64,000 bases of DNA from Theocolax elegans (lineage: Eukaryota > Arthropoda > Insecta > Hymenoptera > Cerocephalidae), in the NCBI GenBank assembly GCA_026168455.1, contig CM047431.1:45077466-45141465 (forward strand), in the 5' to 3' direction. Both the position numbers and the translations under genes were made by a program. The notes beneath the pieces are model-generated. The model searched no databases. It saw only the letters and a program-made list of their open reading frames with translations, and was not told the origin of the DNA. This document shows, piece after piece, positions 11,455 to 22,600 of this stretch (position 1 is its first letter; each line of letters opens with the position of its first letter).

Positions 11455-11640
11455 CAAAATTTTGCCATTGGTGAAGTTTATGATGTAAAAGGTTCATTCA
11501 CCGATAGCTAAAAAAAGTATTTTAATTCTCTACAGTAACTCAAATTTAGCCATCGGTGAAACTTATGAAGTAAAAGGTTCATCCACTGATAGCCAGAAAA
11601 AGTATTTTAATTCTCTACGATAGCTAAAATTTGAAAATTG
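11455..11640. repeat. ~88-bp direct tandem duplication
   Basis: Two diverged copies in direct order share 'GGTTCAT-CAC-GATAGC', 'AAAAAGTATTTTAATTCTCT' and the preceding 'GCCAT-GGTGAA'. They lie inside the TA-flanked element. No function is visible. Confidence 0.7.
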
Positions 11641-12810
11641 GATATATAAGAATTATATAATTTGTTGTCGAAGCAAGTTAAATGCAGTTTTTCACTATTG
11701 TTGGTTGTTTAGACGTGCGTGAGATTTTAAAACAAGCGAGGATTAAAATTTCGTACCTGTGAAGGAAGCTTTGCATGTTTGAACACGTATTTACAATTAA
11801 TAATTATTACTACGGATCGTATTGAAATGTTGTTACAAATTTATTCCCCTGATATTCATAAAACAACAATATAAAAATTTCACATTAGAACGCGCACATC
11901 ATTAGGCCTTAGGGTTAATAACAAGCAATATAGTTTATTGCGGTGGATCCATCAGTGTGTCATTGTCCACCACCATGTACCCTTCGTCCCCACCATTGTC
12001 ATCCTGCCAACAAATCTCAGACTACTAGTTACCGCCTTATTATAACTTTTCACCAATTAGAAAACATTTAAAATATTTTGTAAATTTTGTAAACGCCCAT
12101 CATAACTGATGTGTTAGGTTAAGAAACTTTGTACAGTTAGTTCTACATTCAACGTCACTGAATAAACATTTATTTTAACCTTATACGTGGTTTTATTTAT
12201 TTAAAAAATATCACTCCTTATTAACATAACGAGTGAGAGTGAACACTTGTACTCAAACAGTGTAAAAAGATTCACTCCTATACGCCTCAACATTAGTTGA
12301 ACCTTTAATTGATGAACTCAAATTTTATTTTAGAATGCTTTAATTCTGCATTTTTACTTACCAGTTATGTACTCATAGAAACTTTCCTGAGTCATCCATC
12401 CATTTTTGGATCGTCCCAATTTTAACTTTTACTTATATAATAACATATAAAAATGTAATATATTCAAAAATTAAAAATAATATTTAAATCATAATTATTA
12501 AAATGTCAAGCATTTTAACAAACTTTAATCAAACTTGGTAATATGTTAGTTTGATAATAGGAAACCTAACCTCTGAAATCCATGCAATATAGCAACTTAT
12601 AAATTTTTATTTCTGACATAAACTAGTGATCATAAATTGGTCAATAAGTTCTATTTCTCTTAATTATAACAGCTACTCAATACAGAGCATATTAATTGTT
12701 TAATTATATGTAAAAACAATGTAATTATATCTTACCTGTGAAGGACAGTTGCTGATCGCGCGATCAAGTACTACTTAAGTGTTCAAAAATTTGAACCTAT
12801 TGTTGATCAT

Positions 12811-13035
12811 TCAATTTATTAATAAAAAATAACTCGTAATATCGCAAATACGGTCAGAAGTATTCAAGAAAGCATTGAACTCAAGATATATTCGCGAAGC
12901 CGCCTTGAAACCTACGTCGTCATTGAATAAAACCTTAACTGCACGGCGAGTGTTTCTTACTGCAACGCTTAGTAAAATGGCGTCTTCGTGATCGTTCCTC
13001 AACATTACAATTAAATAATTTTTTTTGTCCAACAA
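12811..13035 (-). other. Unrecognised 74-codon open frame inside the pogo-like element
   Basis: The frame is ordinary in composition and contains 'SVAVRNTRRAVKVLFNDD' and 'FKAASRIYLEFNAFLNT'. I do not recognise a family. It lies near the right end of the element and could be a first exon of a cargo or transposase gene, or a chance frame. A second short minus-strand piece (about 11965-12020, acidic, ending 'DTLMDPPQ' stop) could belong with it, but nothing links the two. Confidence 0.2.
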
Positions 13036-13294
13036 TATGTAACAAAATTATAGAAATTTCGAGGAAGTTATTATAAGAATAAGTATTTGTTTAGACTTTT
13101 TTTTTAGCAATTATATTTATAATAAATCTTATTATAGTCATTTTAATTATATATTGATCAGAAATTGGTATATGATCAAGATTTGGGTATGTGACGGTAC
13201 TTCAAATAATTTGGTTTACCTTTGTTTATCATACTGTTAATTTAAACAACTTTATTTTTATTAAATCTAACACTATACGCTTAACGCTGACATT

Positions 13295-13650
13295 TCAATT
13301 TATAAAATTCCGGGCGACGGTAAATAATGAAAATGCGTTTGTAACCATCTGTAAAATAATTTGAATATATTTAAATTCATTTTCTATTCGAATTCTACTA
13401 AAATTACTGAATACAAATTTCCCGAATAATTTTTTATAAAAAAAAATCGTAAAATATTTTAATATTATTAATACATGATTATTCTTACGTTTCCAAAACT
13501 TTCTATGGAAAGATTTATAAATCCACCAGCAGTTAATTGTATTGGTTTTTGTGCTCTAACCATCATAAAAAGTAAAATTTTATTAACCCGTTGTTCGGTA
13601 TGAGGATGCTCTAGAGTCGCAAAGTAAGCAGCATTACTGATGGCTTCACT
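13295..13650 (-). CDS. OR gene exons 6 and 7 (C-terminal signature)
   Basis: Exon 6 (13489-13650, 54 codons, phase 0 to 0) follows the acceptor TTTTACAG and ends at AAC|GTAAGA. It carries the strongest OR signature in the window: '[10 protein letters not shown]' followed by '[19 protein letters not shown]'. Exon 7 (13295-13348) follows another TTTTACAG and encodes 17 residues with the 'AFSLFTV' pattern of OR C-termini, then TGA. Phases match exon 5 at 24068 exactly. The alternative is that these are the stranded 3' end of another OR, but the matching phase and absence of competing exons favour a single gene. Confidence 0.85.
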
Positions 13651-16600
13651 CTGTAAAATAATATCAAAATGGAATCGACAAGTATTGTGTACCATATCAA
13701 CACAAACTTTTAAATTATTTATTATTATTTTAGGTATTCACTTTAAATAACAAGTTTATTCGTTATTTATGTCTGTAGAAAGTACTTTTATAAAACACCT
13801 TCGACGAAGGTGTCAAACTTCGCAAGTATGGTTTCCAATCACACTTTCAAAAAGGATGTCTGATAAAAAATTATTAATTTTTACTCCCATCTTTTTTCTA
13901 CTTATTTTTCTTTTTTATTATTAGACATTTTATATATTTTGCTTAAATAAACTTCATAAGTAGTTTCTGCTATTGAAAGTACTGAAATCAAAGCGGAATA
14001 ATCGACAAGTATTTTTTACCATACCATAAATTGTATTTTAATTAAACATTTATATATTGTTTCTTAAACTCCATAAAAAGTTTCTGCAATAGAAAGTACT
14101 GAAATCAAAGTACAATCAACAAGTATTTATTTTTAAAAATACAAATATCTTTTAAATTGATAACAAACATTTTTTCAAAAAAATATCTTACAAGTTTACA
14201 TTTCAATACTAGTTCTGTCATGTCCTACAAGCAATATATAAATAATTTTTTAATAATTTTATTAATTTCTGCAAAACTGATAAAAAATAAATTTCTCACT
14301 TTTTTATTCTCTTTAAATACACAATGTATAACCTTCCAGTGTCTTGCAGAAATAGATAAACAATTTTATATAATAATAATAATATTCATTTGTGCAAAAT
14401 TAATTTCTGCAAAACTAATAAAAAATAATTTCTCTCTTTTTTATTCTCTTTAAATAAAATAATACTTGCACCACCGTTGGTTAAGTGTTTCAGAAGTTTT
14501 TTATGATTTATACTAATATCCTCTTGTATACTTTACTTCGCCAAGAAATCGTATGACTTTCGTCGCTGATTAGCACCGAATCGGGAGGCACATAAAGAAC
14601 GACGTTAAAATATAAAAAAAAAAATTCTCTTGCATACTGAAAATAGTTTTAAAAAAGTTGAAATAAAGCAATCTAATGTTTAAAAACGTAATATTTCTAA
14701 TTCGGAATTGAACGTATCTATTCTTTTTCTAATCATAAATAGTTGTCAAGTGCTGGTACTTTGTTTAACTGCAGAAGTCAAATAAAAATTATTCGCTGTT
14801 ACGATATATACAGGTCTCATGAGTTAACATCAAGTCTTATACTTAATCTTACCTTAAAATATTTATAAACCCTTGATGTAAACATATAAGCAGTGTGTTA
14901 TGCAGTTCGAATTAGATTTACTATACAAGAGTAAGATGGCAATTCAAGGAGTGGTGCAAGTATTATTTTATTTAAAGAGAATAAAAAAGAGAGAAATTAC
15001 TTTTTTATTAGTTTTGCAGAAATTAATTTTGCACAAATGAATATTATTATTATTATATAAAATTGTTTATCTATTTCTGCAAGACACTGGAAGGTTATAC
15101 ATTGTGTATTTAAAGAGAATAAAAAAGTGAGAAATTTATTTTTTATCAGTTTTGCAGAAATTAATAAAATTATTAAAAAATTATTTATATATTGCTTGTA
15201 GGACATGACAGAACTAGTATTGAAATGTAAACTTGTAAGATATTTTTTGAAAAAATGTTTGTTATCAATTTAAAAGATATTTGTATTTTTAAAAATAAAT
15301 ACTTGTTGATTGTACTTTGATTTCAGTACTTTCTATTGCAGAAACTTTTATGGAGTTTAAGAAACAATATATAAATGTTTAATTAAAATACAATTTATGG
15401 TATGGTAAAAAATACTTGTCGATTATTAAGTTGAAAATAAAGCAATCTAATGTTTAAAACGTAATATTTCTAATCGGAATTGAACGTATCTATTCTTTTT
15501 CTAATCATAAATAGTTGTCAAGTGCTGGTACTTGTTTAACTGCCAGAAGTCAAATAAAATTATTCGCTGTTCCGATATATACAGGTCTCATGAGTTAACA
15601 TCAAGTCTTATACTTAATCTACCTTAAAATATTTCTAAACCCTTGATGTAAACTATAAGCAGTGGTTATGCAGTTCGAATTAGATTTACTATACAAGAGT
15701 AAGATGGCAATTCAAGGAGTGGTGCAAGTATTATTTATTTAAGAGAATAAAAAGAGGAGAAATTACTTTTTTATTAGTTTTGCAGAAATTAATTTTGCAC
15801 AAATGAATATTATTATTATTATATAAAATTGTTTATCTATTTCTGCAAGACACTGGAAGGTTATACATTGTGTATTTAAAGAGAATAAAAAAGTGAGAAA
15901 TTTATTTTTTATCAGTTTTGCAGAAATTAATAAAATTATTAAAAAATTATTTATATATTGCTTGTAGGACATGACAGAACTAGTATTGAAATGTAAACTT
16001 GTAAGATATTTTTTTGAAAAAATGTTTGTTATCAATTTAAAAGATATTTGTATTTTTAAAAATAAATACTTGTTGATTGTACTTGATTTCAGTACTTTCT
16101 ATTGCAGAAACTTTTTATGGAGTTTAAGAAACAATATATAAATGTTTAATTAAATACAATTTATGGTATGGTAAAAAATACTTGTCGATTATTCCGCTTT
16201 GATTTCAGTACTTTCAATAGCAGAAACTACTTATGAAGTTTATTTAAGCAAAATATATAAAATGTCTAATAATAAAAAGAAAAATAAGTAGAAAAAAGAT
16301 GGGAGTAAAAATTAATAATTTTTTATCAGACATCCTTTTTGAAAGTGTGATTGGAAACCATACTTGCGAAGTTTGACACCTTCGTCGAAGGTGTTTTATA
16401 AAAGTACTTTCTACAGACATAAATAACGAATAAACTTGTTATTTAAAGTGAATACCTAAAATAATAATAAATAATTTAAAAGTTTGTGTTGATATGGTAC
16501 ACAATACTTGTCGATTCCATTTTGATTTCAGTTCTTTCAATTGCAGAAATTTGTAAGAAATTTTAAGCAACTATGTATAAGTGTTTAACAAAAACACAAA

Positions 16601-19600
16601 TTGATGGTATGGTAAAAAATACTTGTCGATTATTCCGCTTTCATTTCAGTACTTTCAATAGCAGAAACAACTTATGAAGTTTAAGCAAAATATATAAAAT
16701 GTCTAATTATAAAAAAGAAAAATAAGTAGAAAAAAGATGGGAGTAAAAATTAATAATTTTTTATCAGACATCGTTTTTGAAAGTGTGATTGGAAACCATA
16801 CTTGCGAAGTTTGACACCTTCGTCGAAGGTGTTTTATAAAGTACTTTCTAGAGACACAAATAACGAATAAACGAGTTATTTAAAGTGAATACTTAAAATA
16901 ATAATAAATAAATTAAAAGTTTGTGTTGATATGGTACACAATATTTGTCGATTCCATTTTGATTTCAGTTCTTTCAATTGCAGAAATTTGTAAGAAATTT
17001 TAAGCAACTATGTATAAGTGTTTAACAAAAACACAAATTGATGTGTATGGTAAAAAATACTTGTCGATTATTCCGCTTTGATTTCAGTACTTTCAATAGC
17101 AGAAACAACTTATGAAGTTTAAGCAAAATATATAAAATGTCTAATTAATTAAAAGAAAAATAAGTAGAAAAAAGATGGGAGTAAAAATTAATAATTTTTT
17201 ATTAGACATAGTTTTTGAAAGTGTGATTGGAAACCTTAGTAATACTCTTTAAATAAATAAAATTTCATGTAAATATCTGAGATGTCAAATTCTTTTACTG
17301 GGCTATATATTTTTCGATATCCTTTTCGTCTCCTATAAGTATATATATATGTCTACTCGAAAAAGTTGAGACAGAGCTATAGGGGAAAACGAACGAGTGA
17401 GTGAGACATGCGTGATCTAGTTATTTTTTCATTATTTTATCTTAAACGGTCATCTTTTATCTTATTACACGGTCGTCAATCATCTAATTTGCCGAGAATC
17501 GTGCGCGTAGCAGAACCTGTCAGTGACAATTATTGGTTATGTTTAATGTTGATAATTTAAAAGTTTGTCAAATTCTTGGTTTTGGACTACAGTTTTCACA
17601 GGTACAGTATAATAATTATTTAAATTTTTTATTTTTACTACATTTGTAAATATCAAGATTTGAATAAAAATAGTAAAAATAATTTAGGAAATGTTTATTA
17701 ATTATTTGAATAAATTAAATTTTAGAGAAGTTAAAAATAATATAATTATTTGTTAATAAAATTATTTATTTAACAATTTAGATTCTGGAGCCTAGTCATC
17801 AAACGTATCAAGCAATATTGAAACAACAAATCACTTCCGCAAAAATGTTTAGGAAAATGCCTGAAACTTTACCAATACAGAAACACATTCATTTAATTAC
17901 TAGCAGTATGGTACATTTAGTACATCAAATGCAGTATCACTTTTTATTCGAGGTAGGTAAATAATTTAATGTAAAAAAAAGAAGCAGTTATTTGTAACTA
18001 CAATAATTTTTATTTACAGGTGACTGAATGTTCCTGGGATGTATTTTTGCTAAGCATCTGAGACAAGCATTGTCACTCGACGACATTATATCTTCACACA
18101 CTAACTTTCTGACAATCTGTTAAAAGAGGAACACTTGTCGATGAACAATCTCAAGTAATTAAGAACAAGACATAGCAGTTGATGCAGATGGGACTTGTAT
18201 GGCTGCTGTTAACAACAGAGATCATTGTTTTATATGGACACTTACCGGTGGTATCGGTGAAGAACCTACAAAATTAAATCCTAGGCATAAGTTAAATGCA
18301 CATAGAGCATATGCACTTAGATGTAAGTTTAGTCCTGATAGTACACTTCTTGTTACTACTTCAGCAGATAAGACTGCCAAAGTTTGGAAAACAACAGACT
18401 TTTCCGAGGTACAAGTTCTACAGCACGAAGCTAAATGATGGGTTTGGGATGTAGCTTTCAGTGCTGATTCGCAATACATTTTTACTGCTTCGTTGGATGG
18501 TGTTGCAAGATTATGGAATATAGCAACAGGAACTGTGAAGAGAGAATATCAAGGACACCAAAAAGTAGTTTCTGCTCTTGCCTTCAGAGATGAAATGCTT
18601 CCAACAAGTTAAAAACAATAGACTGTGCATTATTAGTTCATTGAAGAATGTTGATGAACAATTTTAGTATAATATATTTGTTAAGAAAGTGTAGACATTA
18701 AAAAATATAATTTATTATTTCTAATAAGAAACATTTTGTAAATAAATATCCTTATTTCCTTTCTTAGAAGTTAATAAATAATTGTTTATTCAATTATTTT
18801 GGATGATTTTGGATGAAAAATATTACAATGTTATTATGAATAAAATTATAAAAAAATGTAAATAAAAACATAACATCAATGAAGGTAGAATATAATTTTA
18901 ACATTTTGAAAAAAAAGTTTTTATTATTTTATTATATACAACAGTTACATGGTCAAACGAAATGAATTATTAATAAAATTCCTATTAATGTAATTGTCCT
19001 GAATGAAATAAAAATTAATTTAAATTAATTGGATATAGAAATTTTAATTGTAAATATCAAAAATCAATCGTATAAAAATATATACTTGATAATTATAAAA
19101 AATGTATAAATTATTGATCATTATTGATCAATTAAACACATTATTTTTGTGCACTGTGCAACAATAATGGCTAAATATATTTTAATTATTAATTATAATA
19201 TTTTTGTATATTGTACAAAAATAATGTGTTTAATTATTGGATGCACATTCCACCATATACTTAATATATTGGTGTTTTGCAACCATAATTAAATAATATT
19301 AACAATTTTAAATTTTTACAATTTTTTTAATTACGAGAATGTCTTTGGTTTCTGGTACTACTACTACTGCTGCTATTATGATTATTGGTATTTACAGATT
19401 CTCTTCTACTTATTTCACTGATGTCCAAATTATCATTTGTAGTTGGTTGAAATAATTTATTAGTTTGCACATGAAGTGGTGTACTTGTTGTGATAGGTTG
19501 CTTGATTCTTTTGTTAATTATAATATGTGGTCTTTTAATGGTATTTATGTTTGTTATTGATTTCCTTTTCATGTCAATAGTCTTATTTAAATTAACTAGC

Positions 19601-22600
19601 TTGCTAGCTAATTGCTGTTTTTGCGGTTTACCTTTTGAATTAACTTTATTAATTTCATCTGTTTTATCCATTTCACTATTTGATTCTCCTTTGGATGTGT
19701 TGACTTGCTTTAATTGTTCTGCCCTTTTTTTATTCACATGAATAGCAGCGCTTATTGCACTATTATCACCAGTAACATTTTTTTCATTCGCATTCTTCTC
19801 TAATGTAAAGTTTAGTTTTGTTTGTCTCATTGTATCTTAAAGTTTTTTTTTCTTTTTCTTGTTAGTTTTCTGTGTTTTTTTAACATTCATATTTGTTTGA
19901 AAATTTCCTTGACTATACTGTTCAGTAGAGCCATCATTTTTACCTTGTGACTTTTTGTTAGTTTGTAATTTATTAACAGTTGCTTTAATTTTAGTATATG
20001 AAGGTTTCTTTATCACTGCTTGTTTTGTTTGTTTCTTTTTCGGAGTGCTCATCTGGCTAATATCATCATCTGAGCTTTCAAAATCTGATAAATCCTAAAA
20101 GAGAAGTAAATGAATAATTTTTTTCAGTTTTAAAGTCTTAATTAAAAATACTTACACTTAAATTTAATATTGTATCATATTTTTCCAACTTCCATTCCAT
20201 AGGTGCATTATCTTGTTCAATTATTTGAATAAATGCTTCTTTTAGTGTTAAAGTTTTAAAACATTCGAAAAAAGATTCTAAATGTTGCTTCATGTTAGTA
20301 TTGTCAATATCATCAAAGCTGTTTAAGTCAAATTTTACTTCAATAGCATTTTCTTTTGTTAAGTCATAAAATACATAAACAATTATGTTAAAGTAGATAT
20401 TAGTTTCAAAATCTTTGCATTTCAGAAATGTTATAAAACAATAGTATAAAAATAATGCACATCCACAGAACAATTACAAACATCTTCCAAATAAGATTTC
20501 AAATCATCATATTGCTTTTTCGTGTGTGATACGTGTCTAAGTGTAACTTAAGATTTCTTACAAATATTGGATCTTACAAGTATTTACAAACAATATTATC
20601 CAAAGGTGTTTCTTTAACTACTTGATGCAAATCTATGGCCAATGGAATATCCAAAACTCCAAATGTTCCCTTATTATTTTCATTAAAAATTTGAACAGTA
20701 TGTTTTTATATGTTCGTCATCATCATATATTGCAAACTGAAATATACATTCATCCTTATTAAACTTAATGCAATGAAGTCCATTATCACGTTTCCTAACA
20801 TCTGAGTTTTGTTCGCTAGTTTTTATTTGTTCCATTTGTTCATTGTAATTAAGTTCCATTTCATTAAATATTCTATCTCTCTTCGGACTTTTTCCTTTTT
20901 ATCGTTTATTTACTTATCTTATTAGTGAGATGCTATTCTTCTTTACACAGAAATACTTGTTTTTTAAACTTAATGCAATGAATTCCATTATTACGTTTCT
21001 TAACATCTGAGTTTTGTTTGCTAGTTTTTATTTGTTCCATTTGTTCATTGTAATTAAGTTCCATTTCATTAAATATTCTATCTCTCTTCAGACTTTTTCC
21101 TTTTTATCGTTTATTTACTCATCTTATTAGTGAGATGCTATTTTTCTTTACACAGAAATACTTGTTTTATCTGTAACACTTTTTGCACGCTGTAATATAC
21201 ACGCGGGTTGACGTTTGACTTGATTATCTCTCACTTCACTCTATCTCTCTTTCTCTCCCGTGTAACTAAATGTGATCCCCTGCACCTATGTGTTACGTGA
21301 TATTTTTGAAGAAACAGGGATGTCATATTATATATATATCCAAAGGCCCCCTGACTAATTTTAGAATTTGAATATTTTTAAAATAACAGTTAAATTTAAG
21401 GGTTAAATTAGCTGTCTATCGCACCTTTTGATATAATATAATATATATATATATACGTGACAACAGTATTGAAAAAGAGTAGCAGCAGCTCCCTCTCAAG
21501 GAATTTTTCAGAGTCTGACTGGCGGTTTTTACCTCTGTCCGCACTCTCTCACGGGCTGGAAAGCAAATAGACATATATATATGAGGGAGACGAAAAAAGG
21601 GAAGAGGAAAAAATTTCGTAAAGGAAATCAACAAGCAATTTCTTTGTCATGATTTTTCTTCAATATCCGTCAATGAATTTACATAGAATTGAATGTAAAA
21701 TGAAGATAAATAAATAGAGAATACGAGGTTTGATCTATTACATATTGAATATAATGTAATAGTAAAAAAAAAGACATCAAAAATCTGAGGGGTTAAATTA
21801 GCTGTCTATAATGGCTCTCGCGCTATACTTGCGTCAGGCGCTATCGCGCCTTTTGATTTACATTATACTAATTACATTAATTTTATAATCTTATAAATAT
21901 AAAAATATTCTGGAGGCTTTTTGTTACATCCCCTACGAAAAAAAATTATTACTTTTTTTCATAAATCATTAAAAAATGACGAAATATTATAATAAATGTA
22001 ATTTTTAATTATCCAAAAACTAATAATTATTGGCTTATTAGATTAATAAGAAAAATAAGTTTATCCATGGAAATTTGTATTTTAATTATATATTTGCAGA
22101 TTATTTTTAACGATTATGAAAGAAAGTAATTATTTTTGGAACGGGGATACTTAACGAATAAGACCCATACTTTGTATATACAGTTACACTGATTAACGAT
22201 TTTTATTTTACATAATGCATTCTCTTTCACTTATTAGTGATTAAATGATTTGCTAAATTAGAGAAAAAAAATCATGTAATTTTACATGTACAGATATACA
22301 AACGTCCTCGTTTTGGAGAAACTGAAGTGAAAAAAAATAATTTATAATCATAGCTTTCGAAAATTCTGGATGCAATTTGATTATCCAAATGTAGAAAAAA
22401 CAATAATAATTCAAAAAAATATTAAAAACTTTTGATTTTCTTTTTTAAAGTAAAAAATAATATAATAAACTCTTTTAATAACCCTCTTTATATATTTTGA
22501 ACAAAAATAGTAGTTTTCGTGCCAAGGCCGTAAAGTAGAACTTTTTTGGCCGAGTGTAGAAAATAGAGTCCGAGAACCTGCGAAGCAGGATCGCTACTTT

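Larger units (their letters stand above)
10596..13197. mobile_element. Pogo-like DNA element remnant with TA target duplication
   Basis: The terminal inverted repeats are CCGTCACATAACCAATTCTT on the left and, as reverse complement on the right, CCGTCACATACCCAAATCTT. Both are flanked by TA (10594-10595, 13198-13199). The motif 'ACCAATTCTTGATCA' and variants recur near both ends (10610-10870, 12620-12645, 13155-13185), giving subterminal repeats. A lysine-rich coding remnant on the minus strand (11150-11330) resembles the C-terminus of pogo/Tigger transposases. The catalytic core was not found, so this is degraded or non-autonomous. It ends 98 bp downstream of the OR gene stop codon. Confidence 0.75.

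Noticed and set aside
14157..14453. 98-codon hydrophobic open frame, with inverted copies at 14997-15206 and 15763-16035
   Set aside because: These are the same repeat read in the arms of a palindrome; composition is that of AT-rich repeat, with no domain.
19490..19741. 83-codon plus-strand hydrophobic frame
   Set aside because: It is the complement of the lysine-rich minus-strand frame and mirrors its composition.
21404..21860. Helitron 3' end for the gene-fragment cluster
   Set aside because: There is a GC-rich hairpin, but no CTRR terminus at the expected distance and no matching 5' end.
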